Positions 26,184-38,896 of a DNA stretch of 60,000 nt are shown piece after piece. Source of the stretch: Tubulanus polymorphus (taxonomy: Eukaryota; Nemertea; Palaeonemertea; Tubulaniformes; Tubulanidae); assembly GCF_964204645.1 (NCBI RefSeq), contig NC_134026.1, positions 26,432,650 through 26,492,649 of the forward strand. Reading direction: 5' to 3'. Both the position numbers and the translations under genes were made by a program. Under the pieces are notes generated by a model, which saw nothing but the letters and a program-made list of their open reading frames with translations, did no database searches and had not been told where the DNA came from. Numbering within the stretch: the stretch's first letter is position 1; every line of letters starts with the position of its first letter.

Positions 26184-28029
26184 ACGACAGGATACGTAGC
26201 ATGAAGCCATAAGTTAAACTGTGTGACATTTTAGAGATGAGAGAAAATCAAATAGCAATCTTTTCACATTTGTCAACGAGACAAGTTTTTGTACGGGCCT
26301 CCAGCCTTACACTATGATGAGTAACTAATAACTTAATGTAAATTGATGACAAAAAATGTCATTCTAAATGACTTGCGCGTGATAAAAATCGAATACATTA
26401 ACCTATGTATAATCTAATAAATTGGCTAAACCTCAATAGCTATATTCTATTAATGCCAATATGCTATTAATCTTGATTATTTGATTATGCTGCTGAAATC
26501 GATGAAATACAGACTGAATTGCTATATTGATGTAAAGCGTTTTTACCCGCTGGCTAAAGAAGTCATAACAGGACTAGTTACATAGACCGAAAATGACATT
26601 TGATAATCAGAAAAATGAATCTCGTACTTGAAACACAAAATTTATCTTTCATATTCAGCTTGGCTTCAGTTTATGCGAAGAGGAATCCTTTCAAAAGTAA
26701 TAACTTTACTCAATAAACAGTCGAGAATGATATTAGTAATATTTCTTAAAGCAGACATGTTGTCAGAGTAAGTTTGAATATTATAAGAAATAAATGGTGG
26801 ATGAAGAAATGATATTCATCACAATATATATCTCTATAACAAGAATAAACAACATGGATTGAATAGATAGAATTTAAGGTTGTAGTAGAAATGTTTGTTC
26901 AGTAGTCCACGGTCGAGTAGAAGCATTGAATTTAGCTGAACATGATAATAATTGCAGTTCTATGCTTGATCAGTAACATGCCTGAAACAGGAAATCTGAC
27001 ATTTATACAGAAAAACGCATCTTTTCTGGCAGTCGGAGAATGGACATCGCAAAGACCCTGCGCGATTAATGAAAACATTCATATCTCAAACAGCCCACTG
27101 ATAGCGTGGAAGATGTTTCTTTTGTGAAATTGGTATTCGCATGCCAGTTCCAGGAGATCAAATTTTGCGATGATCAATACAAGTTTTGGACGCATCAGTA
27201 AGCAACTTGCTACATTACAGCTGATCTTTTGTGTAAGTTTGTTCGCAGATTTTCCGCGGGAGGAATTTTCTCTCCCCCCTGATTATTTCCAGGGAGTTTC
27301 CCTCCCCTCCTCAGTTTTCCCAATGACAACATTGAACTGCTAAAAAACTATCTGAAATGTCATAAACCCTGCTCAAACCAGAGTGAAATCACTTAAGCCA
27401 ACATTACAGATTATGAAATAATGTCAAGCTAAAAGCTGCACAATCTCAAGTCATATAGGTTTAAAAATAATCTTCCAGATCACAGATCGATGAAAACTAT
27501 ATTTGTTGTCCTCACTCTTGAATTAATTTTCTATTGTTAGAAATAAACAGTGACCTGAAACAAATGGTCATCGTTTCTTTCATATTTGATAACATTTCTT
27601 CACATGTCGTAAAACAATATCACAAGGAATCGGAAGTACCTCGTACAACACCAACGCACATAAAACTGATTGAAGTTATTAATGGTCTCTCTAACTGAAT
27701 CAATTCATTTCTCCATTCCACGGTTCCATTTCCTGTAGCCAGTATGAGTATCATATTCAGTTAGGAGGAAACTGAGTGGCCATTCATCTTATTTATAGCC
27801 ATATCAAGGCCAGACTCACAAGAAAAGATCTCAGAATTTGGCTGTGATTTACAGAACAGATTAACAAGAATAAAAATTCCCAACTGATATAATTGACACA
27901 GCAAGGGTATATGACCTCTCTAAGGGAATTCAATAACGAGAGTTTATGAGCACCTATTTTGACACAGGGTCCTTGTCTTAGTCTCCATCATCCAATAGTT
28001 TGTTTGGGCTATAGCCACGATCACATGAG
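26184..28029. other. Intergenic AT-rich DNA
   Basis: I see no gene. There is a short C/T-rich low-complexity patch at about 27265-27320 (ctcccccct, then ccctcccctcc). The 26942-27127 plus-strand frame has no recognisable feature. Confidence 0.35.
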
Positions 28030-28230
28030 CCAACTGTTGCCAATGGGTGCGTGCTTAGCTTATTTGACATGGGCCAAATTTGGCCCGACCAAAAATGTTG
28101 GATCAGACCTGTCCCAACTTTTCCGACATTTTTGGTTGGGCCAAACAGACCCGGGCCCATTTGGCTACCGTGTGAACAGTTGTTCCGGGGAAACAGTTGT
28201 ACCAGGCCAAAAATGCTCGTGTGATGTTAA
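28030..28230. repeat. GC-rich foldback (inverted-repeat) element
   Basis: Two arms, 28069-28101 and 28123-28160, are near-perfect inverted copies. A core of 24 bases (tttggcccgaccaaaaatgt plus four more) matches its reverse complement at 22 positions, around a 21-base loop. The outer ends (atgggcc and ggcccat) also pair. Further out, caactgttg at 28031-28039 is inverted relative to aacagttgt at 28175-28183 and 28192-28200. Another ggccaaaaatg copy follows at 28205-28215. Related words (gagccaaattt, cgggtttggtccgg) continue to about 28440. The GC-rich composition and nested inverted repeats suggest a non-autonomous DNA transposon or foldback element. No transposase is visible, and the true ends are unknown. 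Confidence 0.6.
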
Positions 28231-30599
28231 CTGGTTCTCACCTCACTTGCCACAGGATCATTCAATAGCCGTTCAGTAATGAGTGAATGACTTACATGTG
28301 AGCGAGCTCTCTAATTAAGCGCGAGCCAAATTTAACTCGGGTTTGGTCCGGATCAGTTTGACCGAGGCCATGTTGTCTCTATGTGATTAAGGCTCATGTC
28401 GCGTCGGGTTTGGATTTGCCCGGAGTAAGCAAACTTTTTCAACAAAAACAAAAGCAAGATTGATTGACTCCAGTTGATTGAATGTGATTGCATTCTTTGT
28501 GAACAAATTCCTTATTGAAAGATAGATGAGCGAGCTTTTTAACTGAAAATCATAGACGATAACGAAGTGTTTTATCCGTTGCTAGGCTCATGTTTCTCTC
28601 ATGCCTAGATTTATAAGAAAACAGTGTTTTATTTTCCATTCTGACTGCAAACAAACATCAGTTATTGATCAAAATTCTCAGAGGAGTGGGATGAGAGATA
28701 ATAGAGAAAATGTATCGATGCCTCGAGTCTTGTTGGATTTTGAAACTACGGGGAGGCAACTTGCACTTTGCATCTTAACACAGTTTTTTTAGGATTCTCC
28801 AAAGACTTTCGACTCTGAAAGTAAAGTGAATATCCCGCCGGGATGAAATATCATTTCAGCGCATATTTAATCCACAATCAAGAGATCGAGAGTGGAGAGA
28901 TGAAGAGAATGTCGACAGTCAGAGCATGATTTATGAGAAAACAACTTCTCATATGTCAAAAACAACCGCTGAAGACGTCCTAGAAAGACTAAGATTTTTT
29001 ACATTCAAAAAGCATTTCTATGTAAATCTCTACCATAGATGATACGTACATATCAAGGAGACTGACGTAGAGGAGGGAACTTATTTGCTTTTTGAATGAT
29101 GCCCATCAATAACTCAACAGATTAACCACTGTTTTGTGGTTACTGTCTTGTGATCCTTGACCGAAAAAAAGCTCATGTAAGGCCAGGGATAAAGCAAAGC
29201 TATTTCACGGTTGTCAGATTGAGATTATGGTCTTTAAGACACCATTTTTCTAAGGATATCCATTTTACTGTACTAAGCAGCGCAGGACTTAGTACTTCAA
29301 ATGTACCTTCCAAATAGTTGCACAAATGAGCGTAGTGTAGATATCAGACCAAACTCAATCAAGATTTAAAATGTGTTTCATGTTTACCATTTCATTAGTA
29401 AAATCTTGAGTAAGAATGATTGCTCCATGGCAAAATCATTACAGGTGGAGTTGAGTAGACTCAACAGAAATAGAAAAGGTGCGAGTTCAAATCTGAAGAG
29501 TTTACAAGAGTCTAATAAAAGCTGTAACAGGATTATGAATTTTTTTCTCCATCAAACAGCTTTAGTGTTCTACTATCATTAATCAAACCTAAATCTAAAT
29601 TGATATCTTACCGATGGCAGATGATTTATGTCTATAATCATTTGATTTAATGTTTCGGATTCAAATCTGACCAGGTTCTATACTCACTGATTCTAATTAA
29701 ATGCATTCTTTCTTACAAAAGCTCGTACCTTCAAGGGGTAGCCACTTTCCCCCATTTATAATTTCCGATGTAAAAACACGAAATTTCCTGAGTGCAGGTG
29801 AATAGATTGTTAAAATCATTCATTTCCCAGGTTTTTGCCAAAACTCATCAAATTCCATGATTTTCGCTTATCTGTCTTGATTTTACAGATTCCCTGAGTT
29901 TTCCAGGTTTTTCAGGTCAGTGGCCACTCTGTTACTCGAAACACAAAACTCGAAACTACAATCATGTAATCGTGTCTCAACATCAAAGCACTGATTCGAA
30001 ATAGCAGAATTGAAAGTGGATATTTTTTATGAATAATGCAAGAATATCCTTTATCCGGGATATAATCAATAATTCTTTCAAAACATCAAAAGTATTGATA
30101 TTCATGATGAAACATTTCGTTATTTTTAACGCACAGATAATGATTATATTTTTCTGAATGTTTGTTAAAGATTTGGATTTATTCCAACAGTGGCTGATGT
30201 CTATGAATCCATTGATTTATGAGCAAGTATATCAATAACTTCATTACGAATTCATAGCAAACGAAAGAAAACTGAAAAGCTGTATAATAGAGAGGTGAGG
30301 ATTGTAATTCTAACTCGTACAATGTTTCCAACAATATCTAAATAATTGGAAAGTTTCTTTCGAAGACAGAGAATATTTCAAAGAAAATTCTTTATGATCG
30401 GTCTTTGAAATAAAGAATTCTCCGCCGGGAAATTCTCATTTAAGCATGTCGCTTGTAAATCGAGCCGCGTCAAAATAAAATATAGAGGAGAAATGTTCAT
30501 CTTTTCGTCAATAATGTAAGCGACTCGGTGGAAAGATGCGTCAATAAAGAAAGAATAACTTTCGTCATAAAAGATATATTTATGTGATCAGTCAATCAT
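28231..30599. other. Intergenic DNA, partly repeat-derived near its left end
   Basis: The first ~200 bases share word composition with the adjacent foldback element. The remainder is AT-rich with only short unsupported frames (28601-28792 and 29373-29582). A B-box-like string (gagttcaaatc, near 29482) has no convincing tRNA fold around it. Confidence 0.35.
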
Positions 30600-30650
30600 C
30601 ATCGTCATAGGTGTGGTATATACATGTAACGAGATTGAAGCAAGAGAGTC
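30600..30650 (+). promoter_or_regulatory. Candidate core promoter upstream of a possible 5'UTR exon
   Basis: A TATA-like gtatatac at 30616-30623 lies roughly 30 bases before a purine-rich segment where transcription could start. CpG content rises from about 30420 through 30730. Downstream is a good splice donor at 30879. The assignment rests on sequence features only. Confidence 0.25.
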
Positions 30651-30878
30651 GAAAGATCACCAGTAGCAGTGAACACACAGACCACGCGCGAGAGTCATCT
30701 CTCACTCCGTTCATCAGTCAGTGACTGCTGTGGTTGATCATAAGGAGGTTTCCAGTTCGGATTAAACCTTCAGCCTGGGCTGACATGTAGTTATAGTCTT
30801 AGTAAATATCAACGCTTATACAAACATTCTTCTTCTTGGATATTCAAACTTAGGATTACTTGAGAAGCATTTCTCCAT
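30650..30878 (+). other. Candidate non-coding first exon, possibly for the amine GPCR
   Basis: This segment follows a TATA-like element, is more complex and CpG-richer than its surroundings, and ends at CCAT|GTAAGT, a strong donor (exon end 30878). No long coding frame crosses it, which suits a 5'UTR exon. The next strong orphan acceptor on the plus strand that I can link to a gene is at 43900, just upstream of the GPCR, implying an intron of about 13 kb. The link is inference; another gene or no gene at all remains possible. Confidence 0.22.
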
Positions 30879-33800
30879 GTAAGTTTTAGTCGGTTGTTAT
30901 CTATGCCTTTTAAATTCTTACTAGTCAAGTAGGATATTTACTGTTTCCATAGTTTTTTCTTCGTTGAAATGTATTCATCTTCACTGTATTGAAGCTGAGC
31001 TGCGTATGCACTTCAGACATTCAATTACAGATCTTTGTTTTTCATATCTCGAAGATCATAGAAAAAAAGAAGTAAAAAATCTGTGCAATTCTATCCATCA
31101 ACAAATAGTCAATCCATTCCTTTCAGAATTTTCTTCATAGACCCATCATCACTTACAAGATCTACATAATTATCTATGAAAAAGTTGAAGATTTTTGAAA
31201 ACTATACACTATAATATATTATTTCCAATATGTTGACCTTAGATTGAAAGTTGCTGGATAAAGATATCTGTATGACTGGTATCATCATTTAAGTGCGGTA
31301 ATTATACAATTTTACAACTCTCTCATGTGCATCTTGAACATGTAAAATAGAGATAAGTGGCGCGGCTAATGTGCGAATAATTAGATGTTCACTGATTTCA
31401 AGTGATTTCCAATGATAAATACGATAAATACGCAACTTTGAGAATCCCTCAGTAAACAGATTTATACCTCCTCAACACCTGGTTCTAGACTACGAGTGTA
31501 TAAAGTTTCTCGCCATTTGGTTCAGATTTGAATTTATTTTGCATGGAAGCTTTGGGAATTCTAAAGGTAACGTAGCTTTCATTGAGGGTTCAAATTTGAC
31601 TCTGATTTCGGATAATGAACTGATCGTAGCTCTAGAGTCAAACTTCACTCACTACTGTAGAACTGAGTCAAAAACTTTATACCTAGCTCAGATTAATGAC
31701 CTAAACAACGTTGATGCGAATGAAGATATTGGGTCTTAAAATATGACGCATCAGTGAGAAATGATAAAGTATAGTACTGGTAATACGCCGTTAGTCAAGT
31801 TTGTAGTACTCCGGGGACATAGATCTTACTTTACGATAATATTTAGCCATTCAACTCACATCAGATAATCCATCTTTTTTCTTATGACGCAACATGTGGA
31901 TTGTTCATACGTGGGATTCAGTGAAGATAAATTACTGGATCAAATCGATTCAGTTGCATACTCTATTATCCATGACAGTAAACGCAGTACGGACTCAAAT
32001 CAGCCACACGTATTGGCCTTCAAATAACACCCACATTGAGGGGATGCAGAAGAGGGTATAAGATCTTAATTCGGACTCTGAAAAAATTAATAGTATGTTC
32101 CAGGATTCAGTGAGATACGATTCTGCGATAACAAAGGAATACAAATGCGAAGATGGATTTTCATATGGTTTCATATTAAAACTGATAGAATATCGTATAA
32201 AAATGGTAAACATAGAATATTTTTCTGGAAAAAAGAACGACTATCATGTGTTCTACGTGTGATGCCGTCAAATATATAATGCTTGATGTATCAGCTGTCA
32301 ATATTTCTATCACAACATTAGATATATTATAATATTTCGAGACCGGTGCGATAAATTCATAATGCAGTCTGTCCTTACTAACTAATCAGCCAAATAAATG
32401 TGCACTCTACGGATTGTACAGATTTTCTAGGCTTGCTCCCATTCTTTTTCTTTCTCTTTCTGAAGACTAAATCTAATACACAGTAATATTTGCTCTTCAT
32501 AATTAACAAAGCTGATCATGTTTCGCCTATGATTTATAATCTAATACAACCTCTCGAGTATACTGATATCAAATATCATTAGACATTACTCGAACTTGGT
32601 AAGTGTTTCTACACATGCACTGAATTTTTGTTTAACCAGGCAAAAGAACTTTTTTATTTTACCTATTTCAAAATTTATTAGTGCTTCCCGGGCTAGCTAT
32701 CGATACTATAAACAATGTAAATATCAGTTCAATAAGAAACGCTTCCTCGAAGTATGTCGGTGTTTAAACTCGCGCTTGAAGATATAAATACAACTAATTA
32801 GTTAGATAAATCATTTGCCCGAACATCTCACAGTTTACAGTTATACGAGTATTATGTAAGAAAAATTTATATTCTAAAGTCTATGAAATTTGAGGCAAAA
32901 GTGATTAATCAATATACTCGTGTGATATATAAGACAAAATCTATATACCATTGAAGTCGCAATATCAAAGGCTACTGTGACTGTAATTAGTAAATTTACT
33001 ATTACATATCTACCTTAGTCACATCAGCATTAACATCGAACAACACCAAAACCCCAAACATGATATGTTTATATAAAGGTAAATGCTACTATTCATGACG
33101 GGGAAAGTTTTGAAGTTGATGATGCAAGAGTTTTATAGAAAATGAATGATTTTTGAAGTCCATAGATATGTATGGTATGCATCGACAGATTTATGTGAAT
33201 TTCTACGTATTTTCTATCGGCTGACTAATGCATTGCTCTAAACATTGCTTGTCAACGAAGCGTCTAATTTTACCTTCTATAGATTGTTATTCCTGGTAAA
33301 GGGAAATACACTAATTAGATGTTATGTATTTGTTCCTGATGATTTACCTGATCAAGTGGCATCTACTGTTTAAATCATCTGTTTTCTTCAGCTTTTTAAA
33401 ATCCCAAATGTTTCCCCCCTTCAAACAAATCATACTATTGGTGTTAGGTTAATGTAGCTGTTTAGGATGATGTTTTTGGTCGTAAACTGTCTGACATCTA
33501 GGGTTTATTATAACTATTCACTTCGTTAAAAATGAATACAGCCAACAAACAACAGTTTATAGTTATCTGGGAGTGAAAAGAATTTCATAGAATTCAGAAC
33601 CAAAACGATTTGCACCAAATTTTTGACTTATTGGTTTCGGCAAGATGTAGAAATACAAGCTTTTCGTGAAATGAAATTTCTTCAGTTAAATTGCAAATTC
33701 TAATGTCACACATGAAGAAGAATATTTATGACTGAATTCAGCCATATAAAATCATCCCATATGACAGACGCTAAGAGCCTGATGTTATGTGGGTCTAGTT

Positions 33801-34299
33801 TCTAGGGATGTTTTACAAACTAACTTTGCCAAGCGAGTGGGACTGTTGAAATTGATGACAATGCCTAATTTGAGAAATGGCACAAGCTGACTATTGCAAG
33901 GTTGATAAATGGATTTCTGGATTTAGAAGAACTGAAAATGTCGGTGAAGGAAATAAGAGCTGAAAAGACGAAAATGTCTCGTTCCATGTAATCAACGTAG
34001 AAATTGAGCGGTAGACAAGAAGCTTATTGCTCATAGTATATCACTACACGTGTGAGACTAGCCCCTGGCTAGACAGTTTCATTTATTTTCAAATTCTCTA
34101 TTAAGCAAGCTTAAATTAATTTCTAACTGGATTTCCACTTTCTCTGCGTTATCGCCAGCTAGATCATACGCACACCACACTCTCATACATCAAAAACTAT
34201 TGACGCGACTCTTTCAAAACGAACAATTTGTGAAATTTATGGTTTTATGCAAATGTTTTATGACTTATAGTGAATTCATTATATCGTTCAAATTATAGT
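30879..34299. other. AT-rich stretch, possibly intronic, no gene seen
   Basis: Only short frames (e.g. 31539-31739 plus, 31995-32213 minus, 32596-32787 plus) without recognisable motifs. If the 30.65 kb exon belongs to the receptor gene, this stretch is intron. Confidence 0.35.
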
Positions 34300-34640
34300 C
34301 GGCCGCCGGTAATTACCAATCACTGACCGGTTTCTTGGCAACATCGATATTGTAGAGTTGTAATATTTCACGGAGATGAGGGGCGTCAATCATTTTCGTC
34401 AATTTGCCCTGTCACCCCGATTCTCCGGGAATGGGAATAAATGAATTTCGCCGCCGACAACGGGACAACCAGAAAGAAAACCCGAAGAAAAGTTCAGTGA
34501 TCGATCGTCGCGTCTGATCGCTTCGAATCGTTTTAATTAAAATTGACTCGGTGTGAGTGAAATTCCTCGCACTCTCGTCGCTCACTGAAAAATCATTTGT
34601 GGAAAAGATTTGAAATGAACAGATAGTGTCTGTAGTAATT
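34300..34640. promoter_or_regulatory. CpG-rich patch, candidate enhancer or promoter
   Basis: This patch contrasts with its AT-rich flanks by dense CpG (ggccgccgg, ttcgccgccgacaacggg, gatcgatcgtcgcgtctgat). At 34330-34342 it carries GTTTCTTGGCAAC, two half-sites resembling an RFX X-box with one-base spacing. No open frame or splice pattern indicates a coding exon. Its position between the candidate first exon and the GPCR would suit a cis-regulatory element, but this is inference. Confidence 0.25.
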
Positions 34641-37600
34641 TGAATTCAAACGAACGCGCTTTTTCTTAGGTTTTTTTGACGCCTTAAAAACCGTTACAAT
34701 AATGTTTATATACATTGATAACTACTATGCGTTATTCGAGGAGTTCTGTGTGAGTCAATGTGCACTACGTCATCAATATCAGCATTTCATAATAACAATT
34801 ACAATTGCGAATGTTGGCGTTTATTTGTAATTAGATATATTTCATAACTCTTATCATTCTATATTTGATAAGGATTTTTGAGAGGATGTGCACTATGTCA
34901 TCGATACATCTGGGCTCCACTGGTTGCCGATCAATTCAATTCAATTATAGATATATTCAAATTCAACATATGCGATATTTTTCAAGGCGTCAATTTCAAA
35001 GTTAGTTCGTTTGTTTTACTCATGATCTCTTAAGTTCTGCCTCTTTTTCATGAACCCCTGAGACATTGAGATATTGTATCCTGTAATAAGGCAAAAATTA
35101 CGTTACCTGAAATGAGGGATCCTTCACTGAAAAAGCAATTAAGTGACAATGTTGTGGGCAAACTGCCTAGATAAGAGTCAAATTAATAAACCAGTGGCTT
35201 CTGCCTATCACAATATCAACAAACTGGACAGTACAAACACAGGTGATGGGATATTGCATTCATGCTAATAACAGTGAGGGGTCAAAGGCCATAAAAGAAC
35301 AGTGATGAGAAACCAGAAATAATGAACGAAACTCATGAAATAGAAACATGTGATCATTTAATGAGAAGTTCATGACAAATAGCTTTTCATAACGAAAAAT
35401 GTCATATCCAGTTGTTCATCTGTAGTAATCTTAGAATGACATCATTTCAGGCAGTTAGTAGAAGGTAACATCAGGTAACTCTATTAGCTGATGGCATGTA
35501 ATCCCATTTAACACATGAGAAAGGTTAATTACGCTCGAATTCACGCTTGTCCCTGATGGATTTATTAGACCGTTGATGGTAGTCCGAGTCATTATTAGCT
35601 ATTTGTCCTAACAGGAATATTCAGGTCTTCGGAAACCTTACACAGCAATCACATCGCAATCTATGTCTCAAGATGTCATTGGCTGAACGACTAGTTGACC
35701 ACAATTTGAAGTATCTAAACCACAATATGTACATCTTTTTGGCACTTTTTTGAGAAGACACCATTGATATTTTTTTAATCTATTCTAACATACTATCCAT
35801 AATATACTTTTTCTCATTTCAAGTAGTACATTGAATTGCTTTTCTGTTCTAGTTTGAACTAACTGCCTTTTAAGATTCCTGGCTATGGCTATCAATTCAT
35901 CAGCCTTATATGATATTTCAGTGAATGTCCATGTTTTCTAGCCCAGGAAATGTTTCTGTTTAAAGGCTGATCATTTTTACAGCATTGAGTTGGTGGCTCG
36001 ACAGTAGAGAGTTACCGAGTGAGTATGCTTCAGTGGATCAGAAATGTGAGATATATCCGCAGTTTATTATTGATAAACGCAAATTGTCGTTATGAGAGAA
36101 ATGCATAATCTACCGTCCCACATTCCATCATTGATTTATATCTGTCACAGATGATGATTCATTGATAGGCTATTTCCTAACGTGAGAAATGTCCGGTTAT
36201 TTTCTCACTTCTTGCGATTCTTCACTGAATTCCGAATCTTTTGAGCAAATTCAGCCGAAATCGGGTGAATTACATTTCCATGGTACGATCCGGTACGAGG
36301 ACAAAAGTTTATCTATTTTCAAGAAATATCAAACGAAATGATTGCCAATGGTGCTGTATCATCAACTTCTCTATTTTCATTATCAAACCATCGAAGACTA
36401 AAAATTGTAGTCTGTACTTGTGATATGAAGTGAAGTCGACAACCGGATAAAAGATAAATTTTCCTCGATCCAAGGCCTAATGAAATCAATATGAAGTATA
36501 TGGCACATTTTGTGCAGCCCGTAATGACATGTATTCTTGATAGTTTGGTACGGGTGTCGAGATTACTTTCAAATTGAATTTCAAAATTTGTCGTATGATC
36601 GATTATCACTGTGATTTATACAGGGTAATCGTACTCCGAATGAGATTATCATTTTTCTGTATGAGGTTTGAGGTTTACAGTTACGCAAAAATCCATTTCA
36701 AATTCAACCTTTACTCCGTTAATATGCATATTCCGATGGAATGCGCAATTTGCATTTCCAACGGAAATCTTAATTTTATATGATAACTCGAAGCTATGTG
36801 CTTTGAATGAGAATGTTTTTTGATTCTAGAAGATCACGTAGTCATCAATGAAACACGTTAGGTTTATTGCAGAAATACACTGGCAGTTGATATCTTGATT
36901 ACGGTATCTCTATTTCATGCAACCCATCGGATTACCGGACTGTTATTCTGTGATACAAATTTCATCCGTTGTATTTTGCTGGCACCAGCCTGCCGCTTTT
37001 TACCGATGTAACAAATCAGTTTTGCAAGAAGAAATTCATGATGAGCTCATAAATAGACTGTCAATTATAAGCTCCTCGCTAATTCTAGCTCGGTTTCAGA
37101 TACGTGGAAATCATGTACTCTTGAAATGACGCCTGATAATATTCATAGCCGAGAGTTTTTGCATGTAAAAAAGTTATCTGACATTCGAAGCATGTAGACA
37201 GATTTTACCATATGAATGACCGCAGGGCTGTTCTGACTTATGATTGCCAGTCACAGTAACTGCATTGATAAAAGCTCATCATTATCAAAATGAAGTTTCC
37301 TTATCCATGTCTCTGGACTTTTAGAACTGGGATGGACATTTTTAGGTCAATCAAGTATTCATTTAATCCTCATAATCTTCCTCATCAATATTTTCTCATA
37401 GCCTTTGAGGCTCCGTTCTGTCTTGCCAATCTTTGCCCTAAACCTAGACCAGTTACACAATATCACCGATCTACTTACAGTCTCATATTGTCTGGATACA
37501 TTCTTATCTTTGGGTAAGGAAATTAGGCTTTGCTCATTCTTACACTGAAGAAAAGTTACTTTTGTATCGGAGAGATCCCCCATCACATCACTCCAGGGAT

Positions 37601-38880
37601 TCGAGACCTCAATAATTCAATATATGAAATCCTTTAACTCAATTGAGCGCATTTCTTATCAGACTAAATGCCAAAAATCATCAATTTCAAGCCGATATAA
37701 ACTGAATTTCGCCATGCGGAAGATTCTATTTGATAGGGAAAAGCATTCAATTGTATTCAAAAGGAGAAAGTACGAAATATATATACATACATAGTGGATC
37801 TTTTTAATGACGTGTATTTCAGCGGAGAAATCACAGTTTCTGATGATATCGATCGTTTGATTAGGTTCATCGTTAAGTGCTTAGAAAGAAGTTATTCGTT
37901 AGATTATGGTTTCAATTCTTCGGATTTGGAAAAAAAAGTACCTAAGGCATGAAACATGCTTAGATTCCTACTCGTATTCATCAAAGCCTTATCCCTTGTC
38001 TTAAGCAGATAAAACCAGTAAGAGGAAGTGGGGAACAGAGCATACTAAAATCGCATTAACCTAATTGGTGATTCCTCATTCGGTGACAACGCATGGAAAA
38101 TACAATCAAGTGTCAATTTTGAAACAACTAGAACTCCATCAAAATTGATCAAATGAAATTGGAAATTAACTTATTAGTATTCAGCTCAGCTTCCATAGCA
38201 GTCAGTTCATTTCACAGCTAATATGGTTTTTGTCGGAAAAATGATAGAGTACTACATGGCTGCTGGATATCATATGAAGCGTAAGAAAGTTAAAGCACAA
38301 GCCATTTCCCAAAAATATAAATATTAGAAAAGAAAATTCAGAGATAGAAAATCATGTGGAAGGAAGTCATTTGATAACAACATATGAATATTTTTCATAT
38401 CATAATATTTCCATGTAGATCCAATGGGTTCCGATAATGATTAACCCTTCAGATCAGGATTTCTTAGGTTTAAAACATGTTTGGCTCTCAAGATCTCATA
38501 ATGTCGATGAAGCCATCTATCTGTCAAACATAATAATGAATTGCAGCTACTAGATATTCTAGTAGTTCCTCTATGAAACACCAGATTGCGCCGCGGTATA
38601 ATGACATATGGCAAACCATAAAGATACATCAGTAAGATCAATAAATTATGAGATAGTTTTAGCTATGATCATCCGCATGATGTTGGGCAAAACAAACCCC
38701 GAATGTGAACACAGTGTACTTGAGGTGAGCATCGATATCATTAAACTATAATCAGTATTCCTTCCCAAGGGCAATCAATGATATTAGCCATAAAAGAGAT
38801 AAGTTCCCTGAATTTTTTTGCAGGTGAATAAAAAAGATATTTCAATACTAGACAAAACATTTCGAATGCAGCGAGTTCAG
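34641..38880. other. AT-rich stretch, no gene seen
   Basis: Overlapping short frames on both strands around 36.2-37.6 kb (e.g. 36319-36609 minus, 36574-36783 plus, 37290-37517 plus) show no family features or matching splice sites. I cannot support any as a gene. Confidence 0.35.
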
Positions 38881-38896
38881 ATATATATATATATAT
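38881..38896. repeat. AT microsatellite
   Basis: A short perfect (AT)n run. Confidence 0.7.

Noticed and set aside
27959-28279. 106-codon plus-strand open frame
   Set aside because: It lies across the GC-rich foldback element, whose inverted-repeat structure explains the open frame.
29441-29495. tRNA-like B box (gagttcaaatc)
   Set aside because: No A box at proper spacing and no cloverleaf could be drawn.
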